33,429 nucleotides of DNA, from the NCBI GenBank assembly GCA_026390075.1, contig JAPLGP010000053.1, positions 1 to 33,429 of the forward strand, in the 5' to 3' direction. Source of the stretch: Campylobacterales bacterium (GTDB lineage Bacteria > Campylobacterota > Campylobacteria > Campylobacterales > Sulfurimonadaceae). A program made the position numbers and the translations under genes. Below the pieces are notes generated by a model. That model searched no databases, had not been told where the DNA came from, and saw only the letters and a list, made by a program, of their open reading frames with translations. Position 1 is the first letter of the stretch. The number at the start of each line of letters is the position of its first letter. This document shows positions 16,759-25,038 of this stretch, in pieces.

Positions 16759-17340
16759 TTGAGTAAAGAAGATACGAATTTTGAAAATGCAGTAAAAACT
16801 ATGATGCTTCATGTCGGGGAAAATCCTGAGCGTGAAGGTCTGGTAAATACGCCTTCAAGAGTTAGAAAAGCGTATGAGTTTATTTATGGCGGATACAAAG
16901 AAAACCCGAGAGAAATTTTAGAAAAAGCTCTTTTTACAAGTTCTAATGATGAAATGGTTCTTATAAAAGATATAGAATTTTACTCTACATGTGAGCATCA
17001 TCTTCTGCCTATCATTGGTCGTGTTCATGTTGCTTATATTCCAGATGGAAAAGTTGTTGGTCTTTCAAAAATTCCCCGTGTTGTGAATGTTTTTGCGCGT
17101 CGTATGCAGATTCAAGAACAACTTACCGAGCAGATTGCAGACGCGATTATGGATATTATAGCTCCAAAAGGTGTTGCAGTTGTTATTGCAGCGCGTCACA
17201 TGTGTATGGAGATGAGAGGCGTTGAGAAGATAAACTCAACGACTACCTCATCTGCTCTTCGTGGTCTGTTTAAAAAAGACCAAAAAACAAGAAGTGAATT
17301 TTTCTCTCTTATTAATTCACCTACTGGCACGCGCTACTAA
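16759..17340 (+). CDS. folE: GTP cyclohydrolase I
   Basis: The start is TTG at 16759, with AGGGGAAA close upstream, giving 193 residues. Zinc ligands C78, H81 and C149 have the same spacing as in the E. coli enzyme (CEHHLLP, then ARHMCM), and the signature [20 protein letters not shown] is complete. It converts GTP to dihydroneopterin triphosphate, the first step to folate, and acts as a cytoplasmic decamer. It is 20 bases after rnj and 19 before fliI on the same strand, in an operon of mixed functions. Confidence 0.96.
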   Translation: MSKEDTNFENAVKTMMLHVGENPEREGLVNTPSRVRKAYEFIYGGYKENPREILEKALFTSSNDEMVLIKDIEFYSTCEHHLLPIIGRVHVAYIPDGKVVGLSKIPRVVNVFARRMQIQEQLTEQIADAIMDIIAPKGVAVVIAARHMCMEMRGVEKINSTTTSSALRGLFKKDQKTRSEFFSLINSPTGTRY

Positions 17341-17353
17341 CTCTTAAGTAGAT

Positions 17354-17364
17354 TTCCACATGCC
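17354..17364 (-). repeat. GGCATGTGGAA dispersed motif, copy 7, over the fliI start codon
   Basis: Exact TTCCACATGCC in which the ATG is the fliI initiation codon, so the motif occupies the translation start region. Confidence 0.85.
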
Positions 17365-18676
17365 ATTCAAATCACTCAAAGATAAAATTTCTTCTAAAAA
17401 TTATTCAGTAGCATTTGGTGAAGTAGTTAAAATAAATGCTACTATAATCACAGCAACAGGATTAAAAGTAAGTATTAGTGATATGGTAAAAATCGTTTCT
17501 ACCGACACTGCTCAAGAAACTTTTGGAATGGTAACAGAGATAGATGGTTCTACATTTTTTATAACACCATTCAGCTTTGTAGAGGGATTTTGTTCAGGAG
17601 ACAGAGTCTTTTTGGATCAAACTGGGATGAATATTCCTGTTGGAGCATCTCTACTTGGACGCGTAGTTGACCCATTTATGAGACCGATTGATGGAAAAGG
17701 TGCTTTAACTGAAACAACATTATCTCCAATCATAAAAGCTCCTATTGCTGCTATGAAAAGAGGAATGATAGATGAAGTTTTTAGTGTTGGGGTTAAAAGT
17801 ATTGATGGTCTTTTGACATGTGGGAAAGGTCAAAAGTTAGGTATATTTGCTGGAAGTGGTGTTGGAAAATCTACACTTATGGGGATGATTGTAAGAGGTG
17901 CAGATGCTCCGATTAAAGTTGTTGCACTTATCGGAGAGCGTGGAAGAGAAGTTCCTGAGTTTATAGAAAAAAATTTAGGTGGCAATTTAGAAAATACAGT
18001 CATTGTAGTGGCAACTTCAGATGATTCGCCTCTAATGAGAAAGTATGGAGCTTTTGCTGCTATGAGTGTTGCAGAGTATTTTAAAGATCAAGGAATAGAT
18101 GTTCTTTTTATCATGGACTCTGTGACAAGATTTGCTATGGCTCAGCGTGAAATTGGACTTGCTCTTGGTGAACCGCCTACCTCAAAAGGATACCCACCCT
18201 CTTCTTTAACGCTTCTTCCACAGCTTATGGAGCGAGCTGGAAAAGAGGATGGAAAAGGTTCGATTACAGCCTTTTTTACTGTTTTGATTGAGGGCGATGA
18301 TATGAGCGACCCAATCGCTGACCAATCTCGTTCTATTTTAGATGGGCATATTGTCCTCTCACGCGAACTTACAGACTTTGGCATCTATCCACCTATCCAT
18401 ATACTTAACTCAGCTTCTAGGGTAATGAATGACATTATTACGAAGGATCATTTGAAAGCAGTTTTAAAGTTTAGAAGATTATATACACTTTTAAAAGAAA
18501 ATGAAGTTCTTATCCGCATTGGAGCCTATACCAAAGGAAGCGATAAAGAACTTGATGAAGCTATTGATAAAAAAGAGATAATGCAAGAATTTTTATCTCA
18601 AAATTCACAAGTTCAAAATGAATTTAATGATACTGTTGCTACTTTAATGACTATTATGGGTATTAAGAATTCATAA
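17360..18676 (+). CDS. fliI: Flagellar type III export ATPase FliI
   Basis: The 438-residue protein has Walker A at residues 164-172 (AGSGVGKST), Walker B ending in D253 (DVLFIMD), the ALGEPPTSKGYPPS segment and the LSRELTDFGIYPPIHIL region typical of flagellar F1-like ATPases. It powers unfolding and delivery of flagellar export substrates as a hexamer at the membrane base. No strong ribosome site is visible: the ATG lies inside an exact dispersed motif and only AAGTAGA is upstream, so translation may rely on coupling to folE. Its end overlaps the convergent WD40 gene by 14 bases. Confidence 0.95.
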   Translation: MPFKSLKDKISSKNYSVAFGEVVKINATIITATGLKVSISDMVKIVSTDTAQETFGMVTEIDGSTFFITPFSFVEGFCSGDRVFLDQTGMNIPVGASLLGRVVDPFMRPIDGKGALTETTLSPIIKAPIAAMKRGMIDEVFSVGVKSIDGLLTCGKGQKLGIFAGSGVGKSTLMGMIVRGADAPIKVVALIGERGREVPEFIEKNLGGNLENTVIVVATSDDSPLMRKYGAFAAMSVAEYFKDQGIDVLFIMDSVTRFAMAQREIGLALGEPPTSKGYPPSSLTLLPQLMERAGKEDGKGSITAFFTVLIEGDDMSDPIADQSRSILDGHIVLSRELTDFGIYPPIHILNSASRVMNDIITKDHLKAVLKFRRLYTLLKENEVLIRIGAYTKGSDKELDEAIDKKEIMQEFLSQNSQVQNEFNDTVATLMTIMGIKNS

Positions 18677-20795
18677 TCATTTCAAAATTTATCCAGTTAT
18701 CTCTGGTTTGTCTGCTGTTGTGGGATACTGCTAACCTTGTATTTGTCACAGTTTCATACAACCTTATGAGAGAGTTTATTTCCATATCAGTTCCAAATAT
18801 GTCTATGTATGAGTAAATAATATTTTCTGCATTCTTAAAACTCTTGTTAGTCATAAGTATTTTTATTTTTGTATGAAAGCTAACTCTTAAAAGGTCACCT
18901 ATCTTATCTCTTCTGGTACTTAGATTTATTAGACCACCTAGAGTTACTTTGATATCTTTGATATTGCCTCTGAGTGCATACTCTTCGCATGTATGAATAA
19001 GTTCAGACCATTTTTTTTCTAGTGACGCGCCAAGTTTTGTAAAGTTCAAGCTAGTGCATTCATCTAAAATTTCATAACATGCAATTAAATTTCCATCTTT
19101 ATAAGCTTTGAGAAGTTTTTGCATATTTTGATTTTCTTGAGTAAGTTTTGCAATCTCAATAGCTACGGATGGAAGTCCTTCAAATTTTAGAATATTCTCT
19201 TTTGCTGCGTTAGTATTGCCCATTTTAATAAAATCTTTTATTTCTAATAAGCCGTATTCTATGTCATTTTCAAGTAATTTATAGGTTGGAATTTTTGTAA
19301 AAGCTTCATTTGTTTTAACTATTTCATTTACCTTTAGAAAATTTTTTGCTTCTACTGCTTTGAGAAACTCTATGAACTCTTTGTTGTGATTGAGAATGAG
19401 CCGTATCATGGGTCGTTTAGAAAGAATTGTTACATATTCTAAGAGAAGTGATTTTGCTATCTCATCTCTTCCTAAGAGTATCTGTTTTTGAGCATTTATA
19501 AAAGTTTCCCTCCATAACTCTTCCATTTTTTTATACTGAGATGTATTCTCAAGTGCTGGAAACTTGGCACATAAAGCATAGGCAAGTGCATATTTTTTTT
19601 CTAAAAAGAGTTCTTGTAATCTAGAATAATGCTCAAAAGATTTAAAAAGCAGTGCAATTTCATCTTTTTTTGAGGGTATATTTTTAAATATATCAAGGAG
19701 TTTAAGGGCTTCTGTCTTTTGTTGATTTACTAAAAGTTCAACTGCTTGTTCATATATTTTGTTATAGCTATCTTGAAGTTTTTTGTACTCAAGTGATTCT
19801 TTTATCATACAATCTTTTTCGCATAAATGAAAAGCAGCATCTAATCTATTGTGTAGGATGAATGATTTTAGCTTTGCAACACTTGGCAATTGAACATGAT
19901 ATAGAGTCAAATTATCTACAACAGCTATGAGTGTAGTATTGTCTGTAAGTGCTATTTTGGTAACTTTACCTTTAAATTCTAAGTATTTATGATGCATAAT
20001 CTTATTGTTTTTTATGTCATATAAAGATACATAATTTGCATCGCCACTTATCATTATATAATTTGGGTTGGGCATTCGTATTATTGTAGATATTGTTTTA
20101 AATCCTGTATTTATCTGCTTAGATTTTTTTTCATCTTCAAGATAGTTTATAAATAGAGTTCCATCTGCATTGCCACTTATTAGGGTAGTTTCATCTAAAA
20201 AGCATAGGGTGTTCACACGAATAAAACTATTTGAAAAAGAAGTTTTACCCAGTCTGGAGTGTATGTCTATAATAAAAATATCACCATTATGACTCGCACA
20301 CGCTAACCTGTTTTTGTAAAATGCAATTGCACTGATAAAACTTTGTGTTAGGTCATCTTTTTGATTAAATTTTTTAAATGAACAGAGTCTTCCAAGCAAA
20401 GATGAACCATCATACCTATATAAAAGTACTCTTCCACATGCCGTGCCTGCAATAATATACTTTGATTCTAAATCAAAAGATACTATCTCTATATTTTCAT
20501 TATCACAGTTTATAATCTTGATGACTATGCTACTTGCTATGTGAATTATATAAATCTGTGTTTTAACACAAAATGCTAAAAATGCACCATTTGGGCTGAA
20601 AGAAGTTGAAAATGCGTTTGTGTGAAATAGCTCATGTACATTATTGATGCTGAGTTTGATAGAACAATCTTCAGAAGAAATAATTTTGATGCCATGATTT
20701 TTTGTGCTGTAAGCTACTAAATTATTATCTAAAATCTTTAGTTCTGTAACATCAGAATGATTATTTTGGCACTCCGATATTTTAGGCATGGGCAT
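18663..20795 (-). CDS. WD40-type propeller plus helical-repeat protein
   Basis: A 710-residue cytoplasmic protein with no signal or membrane span. Residues 1 to about 320 show WD40-like blades (SFSPNGAFLAFCVKTQIYII; IAGTACGRVLLYRYDGSSL; LISGNADGTLFINYLED), although full WD dipeptides are rare. Residues about 330-700 are helical and rich in K, E and L, resembling degenerate TPR-type repeats. Such proteins are scaffolds; no function can be named. The first ATG at 20795 lies inside the upstream lipoprotein gene (14-base overlap); a second ATG at 20789 has GGA at better spacing. It is convergent with fliI. An exact dispersed motif encodes T-A-C-G-R-V. Confidence 0.8.
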   Translation of the reverse strand: MPMPKISECQNNHSDVTELKILDNNLVAYSTKNHGIKIISSEDCSIKLSINNVHELFHTNAFSTSFSPNGAFLAFCVKTQIYIIHIASSIVIKIINCDNENIEIVSFDLESKYIIAGTACGRVLLYRYDGSSLLGRLCSFKKFNQKDDLTQSFISAIAFYKNRLACASHNGDIFIIDIHSRLGKTSFSNSFIRVNTLCFLDETTLISGNADGTLFINYLEDEKKSKQINTGFKTISTIIRMPNPNYIMISGDANYVSLYDIKNNKIMHHKYLEFKGKVTKIALTDNTTLIAVVDNLTLYHVQLPSVAKLKSFILHNRLDAAFHLCEKDCMIKESLEYKKLQDSYNKIYEQAVELLVNQQKTEALKLLDIFKNIPSKKDEIALLFKSFEHYSRLQELFLEKKYALAYALCAKFPALENTSQYKKMEELWRETFINAQKQILLGRDEIAKSLLLEYVTILSKRPMIRLILNHNKEFIEFLKAVEAKNFLKVNEIVKTNEAFTKIPTYKLLENDIEYGLLEIKDFIKMGNTNAAKENILKFEGLPSVAIEIAKLTQENQNMQKLLKAYKDGNLIACYEILDECTSLNFTKLGASLEKKWSELIHTCEEYALRGNIKDIKVTLGGLINLSTRRDKIGDLLRVSFHTKIKILMTNKSFKNAENIIYSYIDIFGTDMEINSLIRLYETVTNTRLAVSHNSRQTRDNWINFEMIMNS
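20432..20442 (-). repeat. GGCATGTGGAA dispersed motif, copy 8
   Basis: Exact copy in the WD40-type gene, read as T-A-C-G. Confidence 0.85.
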
Positions 20796-21288
20796 TCCAA
20801 AGTATCTCTTTTAAAGACCATTTTTGGTTTAAATCTTTTTTAAAGTGTAATTCTATATTGTTAAATTCTTTTTGTTTGCAGATTAGGGTTTCTTGGAGTT
20901 CTTGGCATGTGGAAAAGGCATTTTTATTGTATGAATCTCCAATTTTCATATTAAAGGGATTTTCTATATAATCACTTGTTATGGATATATTTTTTATATA
21001 TTGTTGTGCATTCTTACCTGCAATTGTTGGGGTGATTATCATTACTTCACGAGAATTATAAAGAACTCTCATTACACTCACTGATACCCCATTTTCCCGA
21101 GCAGTAAACATTTCTACATTGTAGCTTAAAAGTTTTGAACTTATTTCACTCTGCGAAAAAAGTGTTTTTGAATCTAAGGAGTTAACACCAACGTTTGATA
21201 AGACAAGTACAATTGAAGGCTTTTTGTTTTCTTGTGAACACCCAATAAAAAATAAAAGCATAAGTAAATGAGTTAGGATTAATTTCAT
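20782..21288 (-). CDS. Putative lipoprotein upstream of the WD40-type gene
   Basis: The 168-residue protein has a lipoprotein signal: hydrophobic residues 3-15 and a lipobox FIGC with C17 as the lipidated residue. The mature part starts SQENKKPS, then IVLVLSNVGVNSLDSKTLFS, and ends in WSLKEILWNAHA. I do not recognise the family. It overlaps the WD40-type gene by 14 bases, so the pair is co-translated: a membrane-anchored partner and a large cytoplasmic scaffold. An exact dispersed motif encodes S-T-C-Q-E-L, the same peptide found in the unrelated protein at 12520. Confidence 0.75.
   Translation of the reverse strand: MKLILTHLLMLLFFIGCSQENKKPSIVLVLSNVGVNSLDSKTLFSQSEISSKLLSYNVEMFTARENGVSVSVMRVLYNSREVMIITPTIAGKNAQQYIKNISITSDYIENPFNMKIGDSYNKNAFSTCQELQETLICKQKEFNNIELHFKKDLNQKWSLKEILWNAHA
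20904..20914 (+). repeat. GGCATGTGGAA dispersed motif, copy 9
   Basis: Exact copy in the lipoprotein gene, within the 19-base identity to 12743-12761. Confidence 0.85.
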
Positions 21289-21352
21289 GATTAATTATAA
21301 ATAAAATATATGGTATTAAGGCTGAATTTTGAAGAAAATAGAAATTTAAAAG

Positions 21353-21372
21353 AGGTTAAACCACTTTAACCT
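21353..21372 (-). terminator. Terminator after the cytochrome-like gene
   Basis: A perfect eight-bp stem (AGGTTAAA/TTTAACCT, loop of four) followed on the minus strand by CTTTTAAATTTC, a U-rich stretch. Confidence 0.65.
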
Positions 21373-21406
21373 GTGCATAAAGCAAGGTCAAGTGATTTAA
21401 AATTAT

Positions 21407-21730
21407 TTAGCAAGAAGGAACATTTCCGCTGTCACTACCGAATTCGTGAAAGAAATCGTAATAATCTTCTAAATACTCATCTTTAACAGCATCGTCTTTT
21501 AGACCTGCACAAACAGTCTTAAGTTCAGTAGCTATTTTACCACCCTCTTTAAGTTTTTTCCATTCATCTTGAGTGTGTTTGCCAGCCATTGCCGCACCAG
21601 TCATATTACAAGCAGCTTTTAACTTTTTAAGATAAAGCTTCTGACCTTTAGCAGGATCTGCACTTAGCGATACAGCACCCATTCCTAAAATAATTGTTGC
21701 ACTCAGTGCGATTTTCGCGATTTTATTCAT
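21407..21730 (-). CDS. Exported cytochrome c-like protein lacking a haem motif
   Basis: The 107-residue protein has a clear Sec signal (cleavage near SLSA-DP, residue 24). The mature start DPAKGQKLYLKKLKAACN looks like a class I cytochrome c (xxGxxLYxxxCxxCH), but the CXXCH is absent: only C41 remains, in AACNMTG. Three cysteines (C41, C74, C107) are spaced exactly 33 residues apart, the last being the final residue. It is therefore unlikely to bind haem covalently and may use thiols instead. It follows the flavoprotein gene on the same strand, separated by 124 bases with its own hairpin, so a role in periplasmic sulfur chemistry is possible. GGAG precedes the ATG. Confidence 0.75.
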   Translation of the reverse strand: MNKIAKIALSATIILGMGAVSLSADPAKGQKLYLKKLKAACNMTGAAMAGKHTQDEWKKLKEGGKIATELKTVCAGLKDDAVKDEYLEDYYDFFHEFGSDSGNVPSC

Positions 21731-21833
21731 TCTATCTCCTTGTAAGTTTGTAAAAGTCTAACTAAGTAATAATAAAAACAGAATTTATCGTAAAACTAAT
21801 TTATATCATTAACAAAAAATGTAACTTTTCGAC

Positions 21834-21853
21834 TAATCCTCAAAAGAGGATTA
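21834..21853 (-). terminator. Stem-loop after the flavoprotein gene
   Basis: An eight-bp stem (TAATCCTC/GAGGATTA, AAAA loop on the plus strand) lies directly after the flavoprotein stop. The U-run on the minus strand comes about 14 bases later, so termination may be partial and allow read-through into the cytochrome-like gene. Confidence 0.5.
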
Positions 21854-21854
21854 A

Positions 21855-23327
21855 CTATGCTTTACCAGACAACATTCCGTACATAGTCATTGGCTTAAGT
21901 GCGTAAACTTTCAACAACCACCATATCCATCTCTCTTTTGTTGGGTCAAGTGGGAATGATGGAGTTGGTTTTGCAGTCCAATCAAATTCAGCAAGCATAA
22001 CTGTGCCAATACCTGTAATAAGAGGACAAACAGTATATCCACCATAAGCAGCTGGTAATTCAGTTTTACCTTCCATAGAAGCTATCATATTTTGAACTAA
22101 AACTTTGTATTGTTTACGAATTGAACCACCTGTTTTAGCCATAGGAATTGCAGCAATATCACCTATAGCCCATACATTTTTAAACTTAACATGCTGTAGG
22201 GTCTCTTTTGTAACAGGAACCCATCCTTTTTCTGAACCTATTGGAGATTTTCCAACAACATCAGAAGCTTTCATTGGCGGAGTTACATGGATAAAGTCAT
22301 ATTTCACTTCAACTTTTTCATGTGTAGTAATCATTTCATGTTCACCAGTATCTACATCAAGTTTACCCTTAACTTGAGCATGATGATCAAATATAGCCAC
22401 TTTATTTGCAGTATCTACTTCTACAAGGTTATGACTATAATTCCATTTGAAACCTCTTGTTTTAAACTGCTCAAGTATAGCATCGTGGTACTCAGGAACA
22501 GGAAACATTTTTCCACCATTTGGATAAAAAGTAAGTTCAACTTTATCAGCAACACCAGCTTCTTTAAGTCTTGCATGTGTCAGATACATAATTTTTTTAG
22601 GAGCACCACCACATTTGATTGGTGTATGAGGATCTGTAAAAACAGCTTTTAATTTTTCAGATCCTGTATGAGCTTTGGCTTTTTCGACTAATTCTTGAAT
22701 TCCAGTCCAAGTTGCTTCTGCACCATCTGCAAAATAGATAGAATGAAGACCATTCTTGCCAACTTGTGCTTTTGTTTCAGCATTGTTAGCACCTGATGAA
22801 GTAATAACGCCATTTAGACCTTTAATTCCAGCGAAGTTAAGCACTAAACCAGTAGCAACTACAAGTTGATCATAAGATATTTCTTCTTTTCCATCCACTG
22901 TAACTTTGTTATTTGCAGGATCAAAAGCTGTAACGCTTCCGTTGATGTGTTTTACACCTTTTGGTAAAAAGCTATCTCTTGCATAAACAATATCACTTTT
23001 TTTCCAAAGACCAGCAGCAACAAGTGTTTGACCTGGTTGGTATGAAGCAGAGTTAGGGTCTGGCTCAATAATTGTAATATCAGCGTTTGACAAAGTATTT
23101 TTAAGTAGCGCCGCAGTACTGATACCACCCAATCCACCACCAACGATAACTATCTTACCAGTTGCGTTTGAAGCAGCTAAAGTCGTAGTACCTGCTGTAG
23201 CACCTGCTAAAATAGACGCCGCCATTGGAGACACACTTAAATATTTTAATGCTTCACGACGAGACATAATCTCAGGATGCTTATCAACTTCGGCTAGAAT
23301 TTCTTCTAAAATTTTGTTTTTCTTCAT
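21855..23327 (-). CDS. Tat-exported sulfide:quinone oxidoreductase-like flavoprotein
   Basis: The 490-residue protein begins with a cytoplasmic leader, then a twin-arginine signal (SRREALKYL, residues 22-30, followed by a hydrophobic stretch to about 45), so a folded FAD protein is sent to the periplasm. FAD binding is seen in IVIVGGGLGGIS (59-70) and AIGDIAAIP (387-395). C239 (KCGGAP) and C434 (TVCPL) match the two redox cysteines of the SQR/flavocytochrome c sulfide dehydrogenase family. It probably oxidises sulfide and passes electrons to quinone or a cytochrome. A C-terminal amphipathic region (RWIWWLLKVYALKP) could dock to the membrane. Exact SQR type versus FCSD flavoprotein subunit is not settled. 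GAGGGAA is the ribosome site. Confidence 0.85.
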   Translation of the reverse strand: MKKNKILEEILAEVDKHPEIMSRREALKYLSVSPMAASILAGATAGTTTLAASNATGKIVIVGGGLGGISTAALLKNTLSNADITIIEPDPNSASYQPGQTLVAAGLWKKSDIVYARDSFLPKGVKHINGSVTAFDPANNKVTVDGKEEISYDQLVVATGLVLNFAGIKGLNGVITSSGANNAETKAQVGKNGLHSIYFADGAEATWTGIQELVEKAKAHTGSEKLKAVFTDPHTPIKCGGAPKKIMYLTHARLKEAGVADKVELTFYPNGGKMFPVPEYHDAILEQFKTRGFKWNYSHNLVEVDTANKVAIFDHHAQVKGKLDVDTGEHEMITTHEKVEVKYDFIHVTPPMKASDVVGKSPIGSEKGWVPVTKETLQHVKFKNVWAIGDIAAIPMAKTGGSIRKQYKVLVQNMIASMEGKTELPAAYGGYTVCPLITGIGTVMLAEFDWTAKPTPSFPLDPTKERWIWWLLKVYALKPMTMYGMLSGKA

Positions 23328-23440
23328 GCTTATTCCCTCTTTTATTAGATAAAGTTATCCAATGGTACAAGTTTAAGCCTTAATATAAGTTTTAAGTAGT
23401 AATTTTTTTTAAGAAGTGTATCTAAAGTAAACAAATCTTT

Positions 23441-25030
23441 TTAATATATTTTATTTATAAGAAGTTGAAGTGAAACTCTGTTATTAAATTCATTTTTTGT
23501 AATCGTATAGCTACATGTGAGCTTTTTATTTTTTGGCATTTCTAAAACGGTTCTAAATGCTATAAGTTCCAAAGTTTGTTTGGCATGTGGAAATTGTCTG
23601 ACTTCTATTTTTGAGTGTGATTTATCACTTCCCATAAGCTTTATACTTACAATCTCAGCGTCACGAAGTAAAAATTTAGGACGAAGATTTCCTTCTCCAA
23701 AGGGTTCAAAACTCTCAAGTAAGTTGAGAAGTTCAAAATCAATATCTTGTGCGGATAATATTCCCATGATAGCATCTTTTGGTAAAAAATCTTCAGGAGG
23801 TAATTTTGAAGCAGTTTCGTTTATAGCAATTCTAAACGCATCAATATTTTCTTCTTTAAGCCCTAGCCCCGCTGCCATTTTATGTCCGCCAAACTTAGTT
23901 AAGAAGGATTCATGAGTCTTGATAAGCTCATAAATACTTACTTCACCGATACTTCTTGCACTTCCTTTTGCGACACCGTTTTCACAACTTAAAACTATAG
24001 AGGGCTTCCCAAAATAATCAACTAATCTCGAAGCAACTATTCCAACAACGCCTTCATGCCAATTTTTACCAGCAACAACTATGACACTGCAAGAATCATC
24101 AACACTCTCTATCGCTTCTTTTGTACATTCTGCTTCCGTAGTTTTTCTTAAATCATTTAATGTATTGAGAAGTTCAAACTCTTTATATGCATCATTTGTT
24201 GAGGTAGCAGTAAAAAATTTTAGAGCGATACTTGCATCTTCGAGCCTTCCAGCAGAGTTTATTCTTGGTGCTATGGCAAATGCAATATCTTCTGAAGAGA
24301 TTACGGTCTTATTTAAAAAGTCTCGTATTATGATTGAAGATGCTCTTTTTGAAGTTGTTAAAACTTTTAAACCTTCTTGCACAAGCGTTCTATTGATGTC
24401 CACAAGAGGCATAATATCAGCGATAATTGCAATGCAGAGTATGTCTAAAAATTGTTTCATATCGACTGAGAGATTTAACTCTTTTTTCACAAGTCCTAAA
24501 AGTAGCCAAGCGACTTGAGCGCCGCATATCTCTTTAAAAGGATATTGGCATGTGGAAAGTTTAGGATTGACAATAGCATACGCCTCTGGAACTGTATTTA
24601 AAGGAGTATGATGGTCTGTAATGATTAAATCAATATTTCTCACTTTACATATTTTAGCAGCTTCAATTGCAGAGATTCCATTATCGACGGTGATTAAAAG
24701 GTCGGTATCAATTCTTTCTAATACATTGGGAGAAACTCCATAACCATCACTAAAACGGTTTGGTATGATTGCCTCTAATGGATAAGGAATTTGTCTAAAA
24801 AAATCAACCATTATTGCAGTTGAACTTACTCCATCCACATCATAATCACCAACTACGGTTATCTTTTTATTGTTTTTTATGGCATGTGCAATTTTTTGTG
24901 CAGCTTTTGTTGCATCGTTAAGAAGAGCTGGATTTGGGATTTGTGATAATTTTTTATCTTCTGTTGGAAATCTTTGTAAGAGTAGCTCAAAAAGAGCTGA
25001 CTTACTTAATTCTGGAATTGTACTGAACAA
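23441..25030 (-). CDS. recJ: Single-stranded-DNA exonuclease RecJ
   Basis: The 529-residue protein has the DHH-family motifs GDYDVDG (61-67), DNG at 116-118, DHH at 139-141, and the DHHA1 motif GGHKMAAGL. RecJ degrades single-stranded DNA 5' to 3' in recombination and mismatch or base repair. It follows pyrG by eight bases on the same strand. The gene holds two exact dispersed motifs (F-P-H-A at 23582 and S-T-C-Q at 24547) and a one-mismatch copy at 24881, the densest set in one gene here. Plus-strand open frames across it are shadows. Confidence 0.95.
   Translation of the reverse strand: MFSTIPELSKSALFELLLQRFPTEDKKLSQIPNPALLNDATKAAQKIAHAIKNNKKITVVGDYDVDGVSSTAIMVDFFRQIPYPLEAIIPNRFSDGYGVSPNVLERIDTDLLITVDNGISAIEAAKICKVRNIDLIITDHHTPLNTVPEAYAIVNPKLSTCQYPFKEICGAQVAWLLLGLVKKELNLSVDMKQFLDILCIAIIADIMPLVDINRTLVQEGLKVLTTSKRASSIIIRDFLNKTVISSEDIAFAIAPRINSAGRLEDASIALKFFTATSTNDAYKEFELLNTLNDLRKTTEAECTKEAIESVDDSCSVIVVAGKNWHEGVVGIVASRLVDYFGKPSIVLSCENGVAKGSARSIGEVSIYELIKTHESFLTKFGGHKMAAGLGLKEENIDAFRIAINETASKLPPEDFLPKDAIMGILSAQDIDFELLNLLESFEPFGEGNLRPKFLLRDAEIVSIKLMGSDKSHSKIEVRQFPHAKQTLELIAFRTVLEMPKNKKLTCSYTITKNEFNNRVSLQLLINKIY
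23582..23592 (+). repeat. GGCATGTGGAA dispersed motif, copy 10
   Basis: Exact copy in recJ, read on the gene strand as F-P-H-A. Confidence 0.85.
24547..24557 (+). repeat. GGCATGTGGAA dispersed motif, copy 11
   Basis: Exact copy in recJ, read on the gene strand as S-T-C-Q. Confidence 0.85.
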
Positions 25031-25038
25031 ATATTTTT

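Noticed and set aside
22287-22652. 121-codon plus-strand frame inside the flavoprotein gene
   Set aside because: Antisense shadow of the redox domain; rich in F, S and K without a family pattern.
23342-23370. TTGTAC-17-TAATAA as promoter of the flavoprotein gene
   Set aside because: The spacing is good, but transcription would start inside the ribosome-binding site, leaving no usable leader.
24081-24518. 145-codon plus-strand open frame across recJ (and a 132-codon frame at 23517)
   Set aside because: Both are antisense to conserved recJ domains, have serine-rich shadow composition and no ribosome site.
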